Of a DNA stretch of 64,000 nt, positions 39,101 to 48,642 are shown piece by piece. A program made the translations under genes and the position numbers. This stretch comes from Amycolatopsis iheyensis. Its GTDB lineage: Bacteria > Actinomycetota > Actinomycetes > Mycobacteriales > Pseudonocardiaceae. The DNA lies in NCBI RefSeq assembly GCF_024703995.1, contig NZ_JAMXQV010000018.1, forward strand, positions 166,297 to 230,296. Reading direction: 5' to 3'. Every line of letters begins with the position of its first letter. The stretch's first letter is position 1. Under the pieces are notes generated by a model, which saw only the letters and a list, made by a program, of their open reading frames with translations, was not told the origin of the DNA and made no database searches.

Positions 39101-40812
39101 GTGAGCGTGAGTATGTCCGCCGCGCTCGTCGTCCCGTCCTGGTCGAGGAGTTCTTCCAGCGCCTGGCCGACAGTAAAGCGAGTGAGGACTTCCGGGGTGT
39201 AGTACGACGCGGACTGCTGGCGTTCGCGGCCGGCGAGACGAAAGACGAACGAACCCTCCGGGTGCAGCACCGGGCGCCTCTCCCCGGTACGTGGGTCAAC
39301 GGCCTTGACGAAGTCTTCTGGTGAGATGCCGTCGGCGCGGTCGACCGGCACCACCCAGGAACCCTTCGCCCCATCGCCGCCCTTGGCCACCTCGTAGAGG
39401 TCGGTTTCGGCGAAGAACCCGGTGTAGGACATCAGGCCCTCGTACACCGCCCCCAGCTGGTTGATGCCGAGTTCCGCGTAGGAAATGAAGCCGCGGTCCT
39501 TGCCTTGAGATTCCTTGCTGAGCAACAGATGCGTGAGCACTTGCTGCAACGCGGCATTGCCGAGCCGCACCTCGTCGATGTGCGCAGTCTTCACCGGCTG
39601 AAAGAGATCTGCCCGCAGCGCGTTGAACGCGAGTCCAGCCGCGACCTCCGACTCGTCGTCACTCGTCGACGGGGCGTGGCCGTTCTCGACCAGCCCGAAT
39701 AGTACCGCCAGGGATTCGTACAGGTGGGTGCCACTACGGGCCTGCGGCGTGGCCAGTTCGACCTGGATCAGCTCACGCAACCGGTCGAGGCTGTACCCCT
39801 GGTCGTACTCGGGCGCGCCCACCGGGAGCACTCCGAGCTCCGGCGACGCCTCGGCGTAGAGCAGGAACAGGATCCGATACAGAAACCGCAGCGACTGCTT
39901 CGCCAGCTCCTGCGCCTCGCTGGGCGGGAGCGGATCGAGTCCCTGCGCTCGACGGCGGTCAAGTACCTCGTTGGCGATGATCTCGATCGACAGGCGAACG
40001 CCGTCGCGGAGGTCCTTCGACACGCCCACCGTGTGCTTGACTGACGCCTCAAGCACGCCGTGCCACCAAATGGCGCCTTCCGCGTCAGGGGCGACCGACT
40101 CCGCGGACAGGCAAGTGAGCACCCGGTCGATCTCGCCGGCCTTCTTGGTGTCATTGCGTTCACAGACCAGCTGCACATCGACCGCCAGATAGCGGCCCTC
40201 GGCCCAGCGTTCCCGCTCGGCCAGCAGCGCCCACCGCCCGGCCAGCACCAGCACGAACTCCGGGGCCTCCTCGGCCACGAACAACGACGACGTCAGCCGG
40301 GCAACGGACTTGATCTCATCGCCGTCCTCGGCGAGTTGCACCGCTTCCGGCAACGTCACCGCGTCACGGGAGAGCAGATCCTCCACCGCCGCAACCGGGC
40401 GAGCGGAAAGCACTACCAACGGGGCATTTTTCTCGACCCCTAGGGCAGAGATCCGCAGCAGCGGGCCAGCCCGTTCGACTACCAGAGCGTGACCGGTCAA
40501 GCCGAGGATGTCGAGCAGTCGCGCGTTCACGTCCGCAGCGACATCGTCGGCGGTGCGGCCGTCACGAGCGGCTGCCGCCTCCGCGGACGGGTCGAGCAGT
40601 TCGGTCACCGCAGCAAGATCGCGTTCCAGCCCCTGGCGGGCCGTGATGAACCTCGAGCGGGCGGTTTCCCGGCTCTCTTTGTCTTCGTCGTCCCAGAACT
40701 TCCTGCGCTCCGACACCTTCGCCCGAAAGGACTCTTTGGTGGCATCGGTGCTGAAGTAGTGCTCGGAGAGCCAGCCTTCACCGACGATGATCGCGTCCGA
40801 GCCGGCCATCAC
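36133..40812 (-). CDS. drmMI: DISARM class 1 N6-adenine DNA methyltransferase DrmMI
   Basis: The 1559-residue protein has SAM motif I EPALGSGAFAIEAVRQLAD near residue 575 and the N6-adenine catalytic motif LQVGNPPWVRPRSDVD near 940. The long insert between them is usual for Eco57I/PglX-like methylases. The N-terminal 550 residues include helical and specificity-like regions (YYTPEVLTRFTVGQ just before motif I). It overlaps drmD by ATGA (40809-40812) and the giant helicase at 36133-36136. DISARM methylases mark self DNA; DrmMI is the class 1 enzyme. PglX of BREX is similar in type, but no pglZ is present here. Confidence 0.88.
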   Translation of the reverse strand: MMAGSDAIIVGEGWLSEHYFSTDATKESFRAKVSERRKFWDDEDKESRETARSRFITARQGLERDLAAVTELLDPSAEAAAARDGRTADDVAADVNARLLDILGLTGHALVVERAGPLLRISALGVEKNAPLVVLSARPVAAVEDLLSRDAVTLPEAVQLAEDGDEIKSVARLTSSLFVAEEAPEFVLVLAGRWALLAERERWAEGRYLAVDVQLVCERNDTKKAGEIDRVLTCLSAESVAPDAEGAIWWHGVLEASVKHTVGVSKDLRDGVRLSIEIIANEVLDRRRAQGLDPLPPSEAQELAKQSLRFLYRILFLLYAEASPELGVLPVGAPEYDQGYSLDRLRELIQVELATPQARSGTHLYESLAVLFGLVENGHAPSTSDDESEVAAGLAFNALRADLFQPVKTAHIDEVRLGNAALQQVLTHLLLSKESQGKDRGFISYAELGINQLGAVYEGLMSYTGFFAETDLYEVAKGGDGAKGSWVVPVDRADGISPEDFVKAVDPRTGERRPVLHPEGSFVFRLAGRERQQSASYYTPEVLTRFTVGQALEELLDQDGTTSAADILTLTVCEPALGSGAFAIEAVRQLADQYLKRKQTELSIRIDPDEYPRRLQEVKAYLALHNVYGVDLNSTAVELAEISLWLDTMVSGLSAPWFGLHLRRGNSLVGARRAVYTRNQVSTKSWLTEVPRDIPLTSLVDDISNDQIAADGIHHFLLPADGWGAAADSKEAAALAKNAAKAVKDWRNRVRKKPTQKQVNALVELAHRVEILWQIAYRRLNIAEQEIRRDIPVWGVDDRPVGGVVKREQIEAALADRNGAYQRLRRVMDAWAALWFWPLTTDTQPPDLDGWIAALQALIGRNPEIRKKNSGPTFAQAADWKELNQAEDLDLTFAGVRPVATVLRDHPWLAVCEQVAEQQGFFHWNLDFVTVFARGGFDLQVGNPPWVRPRSDVDALLAEGDPWWKLAAKPSETKREAKREETLALLEIRDLVLDGTTDVACTAEFVGSLAQYPHLQGFQPDLYRCFMEQTWRLGSQRGAVGLIHLDTHFTDDKAGMLRAEVYRRLRRHWEFSNELQLFDIGNQRHYSVNIYAQHRPAVSFRHAVSLYHPDTVSRSLVHDGLGPEPGLKDDGGNWDQRPHHGRITQVTDDVLATWHAVLEVSTTPVPQTRMVYAVNRSAASVLNRLSGLPRIGGLGLRFSRGWDESIDRKKGYFEARWGAPSTWDDVILQGPHLYVATPLNKTPNKTMLSNVDWSATDFESLAPDAVPITTYKPNGDRYRYDCAYTDWGDEEKPVPARDYYRIAWRNMGVNTNERTLISALIPPGPAHIHGVSSAGAPEEELRDLVAVSGYLSSLVSDFAVRVVPKATISMGTVNRLPWQSDRLQAELILRTLRLNAVTDAYADLWAKCWSPAFTGDSWTGGLSHSHRPELGAVEPTWTPDTPVRVAAERRQALVEIDALVALTLGLTADELCTIYRTQFAVLYGYDRNVYHYDANGRLVPNSVLTVWRKKGERMSPEERTATNQAENTYTYEFPFITLDREHDMRAAYADFQRRLEERS

Positions 40813-43670
40813 TTCTCTCCTTCGGGTTCCGGAACGACCACCAGCAGCGGGCGGACCAGTTGCCGGTCCGGAACCATCGCAGCCACCATGGCCCGCTCCT
40901 GGTCCACGGTTGCCCGGCGATGCTTGAGCTCACTGCGCTGGATCAGGGCCTCGGCCTCGTCGTCCCAGTTGTCCAGCCGTGTCGACCATTGCTCGACCCG
41001 GCTCGCCACGTCCTTCGCCGCCGCGTCGAACAATGTCCGCAGGTGTTGTTCAGCCTGCTGAACGGCCGGCGCAACGAGCCCTTGTAGATCCGTGACGTCA
41101 ACCGGGCCGGGGTTTGTGTGCACTTGGTGCCAACCAAGTTCCACGAGCGCGTCGCGGGCCGAGCCGTGCGGGGCGATCAACGCGAACGACGGATCTTCAG
41201 GAGCAGGGAACTGCGCGGTCAGCCAGGCAACCGCGACGACTTGGCCACGCTTGTTGGTCAACGTGCCGACCAGCAGCACCGTGGGCACGTCAACGGCACC
41301 GCGGACGGCGAACACTTCGTTGCGCCCCAAAGCGGCCAGCGCCCGGTCAGCCGCCCAGTCCAGCACCGGATGCAGCGGCGCGAGGTAGTGCGCGTCCGGC
41401 CAGCTCAGCTTCGTGGCGTCCCGCAACGCGGCAGCCAGCCGGTCCTTACCGCGCGCCGGGGTAGTGGCCAGAACCAGTTTCTCGGTGACCTTGCGTTCGG
41501 CCAGGTATCGCTGCGGCAACACGTCGAAACGCTGAGCCAGATCCGGCGGCGGTACGAGTTCCGCGGTGCCGAAGTCAACATCCCTGCGCCAGCTGACACC
41601 GCCCTTGGCCGGTGTCGCGGTCGGGTCGATGAACGCTTGACGCAGCGCGTCCTCCAGGTAGGACACGTCGTCGAAATAGAGCGTGGGACCAGTCTCGATC
41701 GGCGCCGGCGGGCTCGGCTCCACCTGCTCGGCGCCGGGGGCGTCGAAGAGCTGGGCGAACAAGGCGGTTAGGTCGTTGCCCGCAGCGACGTCAGTGACCG
41801 GGCGGACCACGTCGTCGAGCTCCTTGCTGCCGGCCAGCACGGCGCGAATGTCGTCCTCCTCGCTCTTCACGTCGTAGTGGCCCATCAGCGAGGCGACGTC
41901 GCCGAGCGCGGTGTGCGCCTCGTTCTCCTTCTCCAGCAGCCTGGCCAGAATACGCACGTCGCCGGCGAACCTCTCGCCGTCCGGATCTAGCAGCAGCGCG
42001 GTGATCAGCGGCGGGTGTTTCTGCCCGTACCGGTCGATCCGACCGTTGCGTTGCTCGATGCGGATCAGGCTCCACGGGATGTCATAGTGGATCAGGTGGT
42101 GGCATTGCGCGTGCAGGTTGACGCCCTCGGAAGCGACATCCCCGGTGACCAGTACCCGCACCGACGCCTGTTCCTGTTTGAACGCCTCGACGACCGCCTG
42201 CTGCTCCTCGTCGGCGAGCCCACCGTGCATCAACGCCACAGCCTCGGAAGGCATTTTCAGGTCCTGCGGCAGATTGCGGTGGAGCCAGCGCAACGTCTCC
42301 AGACGCTCGGCGAACACCACTGCGCGCACCTGCTTGTTCTTGCCGACCCCGATTCGTTTCAGGTGCTCCACCAGTCGCTGGTACTTCGCCGAGATCCGGC
42401 ACTGGTCGTTGAGCTCGGCAAGTTCGTGCAGGGCCCGGCGTTCCCGCGCGGCCCGGTCGTCGTCGCCAAGCCTGCCCAACCTGCCGTCGATACTTTCCCG
42501 CAGGGCTTCCGGTGAAGATAGGAACGCCTTGGCCAAGGTCCAGGGAAACAGCGAAGCGTTCTGTCCCGAATATGGGCTGCCGCCTGTTCCTGGCCACAGC
42601 CAAATGTCCGCAAGCTCACGAGCGACCGTGTTCTCCTGGGCTGTCGCTGGGACGAGCACATTCTCCGGTTCTTGCCGCGACGCCCAGTCGGCGCCGACGA
42701 CCTGCGCGACCTCTGGGCTATGTCGATGCCTGCGCACAACCAGCCGGCGCACCTCATCCTTGTCGAGCTGGTCGTCCGGCGGTACCGCAGACGGATCTAG
42801 CAGGCGGAGCAGTTCGGCGAACGAGTCAGCGCGCCCGTTGTGCGGTGTCGCCGACGCGAGGATCAACGCCTCGGCGTTGCGGGCGAGGATCCGGGCCAGC
42901 CGGTTGTTCAACGTCGCCGAGTTGGACAGGTTGTGCGACTCGTCGATCACCACCGCGTCCCAGCGCTGCTTGCTCAGGCTCGCCACGTAGCGGTCGGACT
43001 TCAGCGTGTCGATCGAGATGATCGCCCTCTTGAAGTACGTGAACGGGTTTCGCGTGGCGGGCAACTTCTGCCGCACGCGCTGAATGCCCGCCGAGTCCAG
43101 CCGGACGAACGGCAACGCGAACCGGCACCAGAGCTCGTGCTGCATTTGTTCCAGGACGTGCCTGGGCGTCACCACGAGGATCCGTTCGCCGCGCCCACGC
43201 TGCACCAGCTCTGAGAGGATCATGCCGATTTCGAGGGTCTTGCCGAGCCCGACTGCGTCCGCCAAGAGCAGCCGTGGCCGCAGGTTCGCTGGATCGAGCG
43301 CCTTACGCACGGCCGATTGCTGATAGCTCAACGCGTCGGCGAGTCCTCGGCTGGCCACCGACAACGCCTGCTCGCCGATGGGGTGCGGGATCTTGCGGAT
43401 CGTCGACTCCAGCCACAGCCGGGCGGTGCGGTAGCGCGCGCTGGCGTCGGCGACGACTGTCGCGTCTGCCGGCTCCAGCGGAACGATTTCGTCGAGGCTG
43501 CTGTAGAACGACGCGCTGGTGTCCCTGACCAGCTCACCAAGCCCTTGCACATGCACGAGCTTCCCGTCAGCGGTGTCTTCAACCGCGCTGACCAGCCATT
43601 CCTCTCCCCTGATCAGCACCATCGAACCAGGTGCGAATACGCTGTCGGCTCCGGGCTTCGTTGCCGTCAC
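40809..43670 (-). CDS. drmD: DISARM class 1 SNF2-family helicase DrmD
   Basis: A GTG at 43670 with GAGAGG upstream gives 953 residues. SNF2 motifs are clear: Walker A LADAVGLGKTLEIGMILSEL near residue 143, DESH box VVIDESHNLSN near 230, motif III ILASATPHNGRADSF, and motif VI IEQRNGRIDRYGQKHP near 560. The C-terminal third holds RAVDVPTVLLVGT-like beta structure and a charged tail. It follows drmB after a 152-base gap, the largest in the operon. DrmD accompanies DrmMI in class 1 DISARM and is thought to translocate on DNA. Confidence 0.9.
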   Translation of the reverse strand: MTATKPGADSVFAPGSMVLIRGEEWLVSAVEDTADGKLVHVQGLGELVRDTSASFYSSLDEIVPLEPADATVVADASARYRTARLWLESTIRKIPHPIGEQALSVASRGLADALSYQQSAVRKALDPANLRPRLLLADAVGLGKTLEIGMILSELVQRGRGERILVVTPRHVLEQMQHELWCRFALPFVRLDSAGIQRVRQKLPATRNPFTYFKRAIISIDTLKSDRYVASLSKQRWDAVVIDESHNLSNSATLNNRLARILARNAEALILASATPHNGRADSFAELLRLLDPSAVPPDDQLDKDEVRRLVVRRHRHSPEVAQVVGADWASRQEPENVLVPATAQENTVARELADIWLWPGTGGSPYSGQNASLFPWTLAKAFLSSPEALRESIDGRLGRLGDDDRAARERRALHELAELNDQCRISAKYQRLVEHLKRIGVGKNKQVRAVVFAERLETLRWLHRNLPQDLKMPSEAVALMHGGLADEEQQAVVEAFKQEQASVRVLVTGDVASEGVNLHAQCHHLIHYDIPWSLIRIEQRNGRIDRYGQKHPPLITALLLDPDGERFAGDVRILARLLEKENEAHTALGDVASLMGHYDVKSEEDDIRAVLAGSKELDDVVRPVTDVAAGNDLTALFAQLFDAPGAEQVEPSPPAPIETGPTLYFDDVSYLEDALRQAFIDPTATPAKGGVSWRRDVDFGTAELVPPPDLAQRFDVLPQRYLAERKVTEKLVLATTPARGKDRLAAALRDATKLSWPDAHYLAPLHPVLDWAADRALAALGRNEVFAVRGAVDVPTVLLVGTLTNKRGQVVAVAWLTAQFPAPEDPSFALIAPHGSARDALVELGWHQVHTNPGPVDVTDLQGLVAPAVQQAEQHLRTLFDAAAKDVASRVEQWSTRLDNWDDEAEALIQRSELKHRRATVDQERAMVAAMVPDRQLVRPLLVVVPEPEGEK

Positions 43671-43822
43671 AGCTACCTCTCGATCGTCATCACTTCACTG
43701 ACAAGCATGGTCGACGCCACGGCGGATTCGTTACCGCCCGAACAGTTGGGCTCTGGGTTCCGGACAGAACCGTCCCGGCTTGGCCGCCGCCGCAGATCGG
43801 TTCGAGGCCGATTGACGGAGGG

Positions 43823-45559
43823 TCATGAGCCGATCCGCAAGTATCCACCGGGACCGAAGAGTGTGTCCCGATTCAAGAATCGGTTGAAGAACCTGCACGA
43901 CGGCTCCCCCAGATGCACACAAGCACTGCATGCTCCGCTACCGCGACTGCACCCCGGATCGAGCGGGCATCGATGCTCTGCATCCAAGAACGCCGTCAGC
44001 AGATCATCCAAATTGGACTCGAAAACCGCCTGCAGTCCGCCGAGCACAAAGTCGCCACGAGCTGCCGCGTACACGAAGAATCCCAGATGACCTGGCACCA
44101 AATACTCGCTCAACGCGTCCCGTTCGATACCGGAAAACGCCGCAGTCTGTCGGATGAACCGGTGCGCATAGGTGTGGATCAACCGCAGCAGGTCCGCACC
44201 CGACGAGTCGGTCGACTGGGAGTCCTTCTTGTCCGGCGGTGTGGCGGACTCCAGGATCGCCACCCGGGCTACGACCGGATCGGTGTCACTCGTTGACCAC
44301 CCTGTCAGCGCGTGGCCGCGTCCGATCAGCCAGTTCGCCACCCGCACCGGGTCCAGACGAACCAGGTACGCCTCGGTCTTGGCCAGATTGCCGTAGAGTC
44401 GGTAGCCACCTCCACGTCGACGGAACGGCACCAGTGTGCATCTCGCCGGGTCGTCATCCCCCCTGGTGAATCCGTACATGGCCGTCAGAACCGGAAACTG
44501 GTCAACCAGGTCGAGGCCATCGATGCCAGCGCGCGCCAGCACTGTCGGGTAGACCTCGCGATAGCGACGATCGAGTTGGTCGCCAGGCGTTGCGCTGCGC
44601 AGCGAGGTGGTCGGCTGCCTATTTTCGGCCAGCGCCATGGCGATATCGACAGCCGCGCGCTCCGCCTCTTCACGACGAACTCCGGACAAGGAATCAACCG
44701 GGTGGTCGCCGGGCTTCGTCAGTTGTCCATCCCTCTCGGCGGCGTCCGCCATTGCGTTGGCGTATGCCTCATTGATGCCACCCTTGATCAGTTGGGCGAG
44801 CATTTCGTCCTTGGTCGGCTTCGCAGCGACGTCCGCCGGTCGCTGCGCGGTGAGGCCATCCACCACCCACGCCAGAGCCTTTCGGGCACCGCCGGCCAGT
44901 TGAAGATTCTCCCGATGTTCAGGGCGGGGCGGATTGATCAATACCATGCCGCGCGGCGTGTAGACGGTGCGCGCCTTATGCACATTCCATTTGAACGTGC
45001 CGTTGCCACACGGACATTTTCGGTTGAAACCAAGTCCGTTCATTGTTTTGATATGACATTCCGGACACACGAACGTAATGTCTGTCGCCTTGGCACTTTT
45101 CGGAATGACAACCTTGACGTCGTCATGCTTGGGACATCGCCGAATCCACGGAACTTCCATTCGGCCACAGTCATGAAAACCGACGAAGTGCAGCTGCCCC
45201 CAACGACGCTGTCCGCATTTGCACTGCCTTTTCAGAGATGTACCGATGCGTTTGCAGGCACGACACAACCACACCTCTGGGTACCGTTCGACCGTGACGC
45301 CGCGCCTCTCGTCCAACGCGACGACCTCGATAGATGCCCCGCGATGCAGTTCCGTCCCGACCCCGCTGTCCTTGGCGTTAGCGGTCCACGCCGCGATCTC
45401 GTGACGAAGACTTCGCCGTACCCGATCGGTGTCCACCTCGATCGACGTGGGCGCCGACCATTCGGTAACCCGGTAGATGTCACCGCGAAGGTCGACGGTC
45501 TGCTCCGGCAGAAACGTCCGCAATATCTGGCTACCGCTCCGACTTCCCAAAATCGTCAT
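43823..45559 (-). CDS. drmB: DISARM protein DrmB (DUF1998/MZB)
   Basis: The 578-residue protein has two zinc-ribbon-like clusters in its N-terminal half (CRACKRIGTSLKRQCKCG and CPECHIKTMNGLGFNRKCPC). Its C-terminus is the DUF1998 cysteine block CPLDPGCSRGSGACSACVHL with PSCRFFNRFLNRDTLFG. The segment LLRLIHTYAHRFIRQTAAFSG is also family-typical. DrmB partners DrmA in a DNA-binding helicase complex that recognises foreign DNA ends. It sits 12 bases after drmA in the expected order. Internal composition is more AT-rich near 45000-45250. Confidence 0.92.
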   Translation of the reverse strand: MTILGSRSGSQILRTFLPEQTVDLRGDIYRVTEWSAPTSIEVDTDRVRRSLRHEIAAWTANAKDSGVGTELHRGASIEVVALDERRGVTVERYPEVWLCRACKRIGTSLKRQCKCGQRRWGQLHFVGFHDCGRMEVPWIRRCPKHDDVKVVIPKSAKATDITFVCPECHIKTMNGLGFNRKCPCGNGTFKWNVHKARTVYTPRGMVLINPPRPEHRENLQLAGGARKALAWVVDGLTAQRPADVAAKPTKDEMLAQLIKGGINEAYANAMADAAERDGQLTKPGDHPVDSLSGVRREEAERAAVDIAMALAENRQPTTSLRSATPGDQLDRRYREVYPTVLARAGIDGLDLVDQFPVLTAMYGFTRGDDDPARCTLVPFRRRGGGYRLYGNLAKTEAYLVRLDPVRVANWLIGRGHALTGWSTSDTDPVVARVAILESATPPDKKDSQSTDSSGADLLRLIHTYAHRFIRQTAAFSGIERDALSEYLVPGHLGFFVYAAARGDFVLGGLQAVFESNLDDLLTAFLDAEHRCPLDPGCSRGSGACSACVHLGEPSCRFFNRFLNRDTLFGPGGYLRIGS

Positions 45560-45571
45560 GTGATTCCAAGC

Positions 45572-48500
45572 TCAATCGTGAATAGGTGCGGTCGCTTCGA
45601 CGTCCCGCAGACTTCTCATTGGCTGACTCGGCCCGATATCGCCAATAAAGTTCGTCTTCAACGTCGGATCTTCGAGGTCGGCAAACCATATTTTTAGCCA
45701 GTCGATGATTTGCTGCTGATGCAAGGAGTCTTCGGGTCCGTCGAGGCCGAACACTGCTGCGACCGCGGCCGCCTCTTCATGCGGCGTCAGCCCGAGGGTC
45801 CGCAAGTAGTCACGCAGCTTCGCCGGTGTGCTCAACCGCTGCTTGCTCGCCGGTTCGCGGATCATCAACGTGCGGGCGGCGACCGCACCCGCGATCGTGA
45901 GATCGAGGACGCGCCGGCTGCGCCTGGTGATCGGGATCGGGTCGACGAACCGGTCACCTTGGCGCACATACGGGCCGAACTGTCGGAACGTTTGCGCATC
46001 CCTTTCCCGGCCGATCTTGTGAAGAACGTATACCAGTCCCGGCCGCGCGCGGCCGACCCGTGCAGTCGTCTGAATGAACTCCGCAGTGGTCAACGGCAGC
46101 CCGAGCATCACCATCGTGTTGAGCCGCTCGACGTCTACCCCGTGCGAAAGCATCGAACTGGCGGCAACCACGTGCAATCGCTCGGCGAATTCGTCCTCCG
46201 GCTTCTCAAGACGTTCGAGAATGGCCCTGACCTCGTCGAACTCGGTCTGGCCGGTGAGCTGTTCGACGTTGATTCCTTCGACGGTGTTGTTGCTACCCAG
46301 ACTGCGCCCGGCGGCTTCTACGTCGTAAAGGGTCGAGCCATACACGACGTTAGTGCCGTACTGGCTGACGAGCATCTCGGCATGCCCGGGATCAACGCCC
46401 GCTTCCAGACAGATTCTCGCCGGGTCGTCGATCAACTCCCTGATACTGCTCTGCAATGCGTCCAGGGTGCGGTCGCTGACGTGTTCAAGAGTCACGCCCC
46501 GGGGTGCAACCGCCACGAACCGTCGCAACGGTTGAGCGGTCGGCACCGTCCAGAACGACTCGCCTGCGCGCGGACCGGGTTGAGGGAAAACCCTGCCTTC
46601 GCGCTGGTACAGCACGTCGACCTGCCGTTCGTAGCCGGTCAGCGTCGCGCTACTGGCCACGATCTTTGCTCGACTCCCGGTCGTTTCGTGCTGCAGATGA
46701 TCCAGCAGGCTCTCGTAGTGCGCGTCGACGGCGCCAAGGCTGTCCCTCAGTAGGTGCAGCTCATCCTGGAGTCGTAGTGTCGGCGCGAACCGGTTCGCGT
46801 CCATCGGCAACTCGCGCGAACTGCCCTGGCAGTTCGGCACCAGGCAACCGTTAGGCGCTTTAGCACGGTCCGCGTAGGTGAACCCATGCCACTTCTCGGA
46901 ACAGAACCTGCGCGGCGGACCGACCAGCCCACGCATGGCCTGCTGCAGACCGATTGACGCCGCCTTGTCCAAGGTGCCGACCACCACCGTCGGCAGGAAT
47001 CGGTACACCTCCTGGTCCACCACGTACACCGGAAGCGAACGACTTGCGTAACGACAACTCTCGTTCGTACAACAGTGTTCGAGTGTCCAACGCTGCCTGT
47101 TGAAGCGCATACGCAGGTTTTCGTCACGGCAGAACGGGCAGCGCAGCAGCACCTGGTACTTGTCCGGCATGCCCGAACTCTCCGGAGTGACTTCGTCGTC
47201 CTTCGACTCTGCCGTCGGCACGATCTTGTTGGGAGTGCCGGCTTGGCCGACGAGGAATCCGAGGCTGAACGGGGCCCCGCCGACCTTGTGGTCCTGACGC
47301 ACTATCTCAGCGGAGGCCAGCGCGTCGGCGAAGCGCTGGGTCTGCTGCAAACTAAGTAGCCGCAGGGGGAATCTGGACCAAGCAGTCACGCCCATGGTCT
47401 TTCCGGTGAGCCGATCGTAGAAGGCTGCGGTCAGCAACAACCCCAAGTACGTTTCGGTCTTGCCACCGCCCGTGGCGAACCAGACTGTGTCGACGTAATT
47501 GGCTTCCTCCGCCGGTTCGGCCAAAAATCGAACCGATGAGAGCAAGAAACCGACCTGGAACGGCCTCCAATCGGGATACTTTCCTCTGGTGCTGTCCCCG
47601 ATCGCCTCGTTCATCAGCTGGAACGCCCGCATCAGTGAGGCTGTGGACTCCAGCAGCGTCAAGCCGGTACGCAACCGGTCAAGTTCGGCAAATACGGCTT
47701 GCGCTGCCGCGTCGGCCTCCGCGCGCATGGCGTCCGTCCAGCCCTCGGCATCGTGTCGACCGTCCAGCGCAGCAGGCGACCAGTGCGCGTCGTTGTACTC
47801 GGCCAGCGCATCCACCAGCTTCACCAGTTCCGGCAGCGGCTCATTGGCCAGGGTCGAGAATCTCAGGTCGGGCTTCGCATAGCTGTCTTCCCAGTAGGTG
47901 GGCCTGTTGGTTTGCACACTTACGGTGTCCGTACTGCGGAAGACCCCTGGTGCCACCTCGTCGACTCCGACGTTGACTCCGTACGCCGGCACGTTCCGGT
48001 CGTAGCGGAAGCTGTCAGGAAGGGACTCCAGCTGGAACGGCACCGTAGTCAGACCCGAGATTTCGATCTCTGTCTCGTACAGGTGAGAATCGGCGAGCCC
48101 CTGCTCCGGACTGGTGTTGACCAGTTGAACCATCAGTTCGTTCTGCTGGTGTTCGACACGTAGCTCGGCGGTCAGACCCGGTGCGCCGACAGCCGCGAAT
48201 GCTGTCGCCAGTTGAGAAGAGCCGAACGATCCCCCTTGGACGCCGATCGACACGGGCACTTTCTCTTCGACGAGGCCGGTGCGCCACCAGCGTTTTTCCG
48301 GATCAGGTCCGTCTTTGGTGTCTTTCACCCATCCCCTGGCGCGTACCGTCACGGCCATCGACCACGGCGGAGCGCTCGCAGGACGGAGGCGAATGCCTAT
48401 GGCGCAGGGGTCCAGCCGCTCGGATCGTTCGTCGCCGGCAGCCTTCTGTACCTCATCCTCACAGGCGAGGCGACCCAGCCAGAAGGTTCCCGATGGGGCG

Positions 48501-48613
48501 ACCTCCAGGCGATCCAGACCATCGCCTCGCCCTGCTGCGACGACTCGGCGGTCGAGCCAGCCGACGAACACCTGACATGCTTGCTCCGGCGACTGGGTGT
48601 TGCTGCCGTTCAC
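45572..48613 (-). CDS. drmA: DISARM helicase DrmA
   Basis: A GTG at 48613 with GGAGGG upstream gives 1013 residues. The Walker A motif is VDTVWFATGGGKTETYLGLL near residue 378. A zinc-binding insert follows (CPFCRDENLRMRF...HCCTNESC). Motif II reads LQDELHLLRDSLG near 615. Motif VI is FIQTTARVGRARPGLVYVL near 870. In known DISARM systems DrmA with DrmB forms the core complex that binds and loops incoming DNA. The start is 29 bases after the sigma factor stop, and drmB follows by 12 bases. It is the first DISARM gene of the operon. Confidence 0.92.
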   Translation of the reverse strand: MNGSNTQSPEQACQVFVGWLDRRVVAAGRGDGLDRLEVAPSGTFWLGRLACEDEVQKAAGDERSERLDPCAIGIRLRPASAPPWSMAVTVRARGWVKDTKDGPDPEKRWWRTGLVEEKVPVSIGVQGGSFGSSQLATAFAAVGAPGLTAELRVEHQQNELMVQLVNTSPEQGLADSHLYETEIEISGLTTVPFQLESLPDSFRYDRNVPAYGVNVGVDEVAPGVFRSTDTVSVQTNRPTYWEDSYAKPDLRFSTLANEPLPELVKLVDALAEYNDAHWSPAALDGRHDAEGWTDAMRAEADAAAQAVFAELDRLRTGLTLLESTASLMRAFQLMNEAIGDSTRGKYPDWRPFQVGFLLSSVRFLAEPAEEANYVDTVWFATGGGKTETYLGLLLTAAFYDRLTGKTMGVTAWSRFPLRLLSLQQTQRFADALASAEIVRQDHKVGGAPFSLGFLVGQAGTPNKIVPTAESKDDEVTPESSGMPDKYQVLLRCPFCRDENLRMRFNRQRWTLEHCCTNESCRYASRSLPVYVVDQEVYRFLPTVVVGTLDKAASIGLQQAMRGLVGPPRRFCSEKWHGFTYADRAKAPNGCLVPNCQGSSRELPMDANRFAPTLRLQDELHLLRDSLGAVDAHYESLLDHLQHETTGSRAKIVASSATLTGYERQVDVLYQREGRVFPQPGPRAGESFWTVPTAQPLRRFVAVAPRGVTLEHVSDRTLDALQSSIRELIDDPARICLEAGVDPGHAEMLVSQYGTNVVYGSTLYDVEAAGRSLGSNNTVEGINVEQLTGQTEFDEVRAILERLEKPEDEFAERLHVVAASSMLSHGVDVERLNTMVMLGLPLTTAEFIQTTARVGRARPGLVYVLHKIGRERDAQTFRQFGPYVRQGDRFVDPIPITRRSRRVLDLTIAGAVAARTLMIREPASKQRLSTPAKLRDYLRTLGLTPHEEAAAVAAVFGLDGPEDSLHQQQIIDWLKIWFADLEDPTLKTNFIGDIGPSQPMRSLRDVEATAPIHD

Positions 48614-48642
48614 TTGCTTCGATCCCTCCAGGCGAAGGCGGC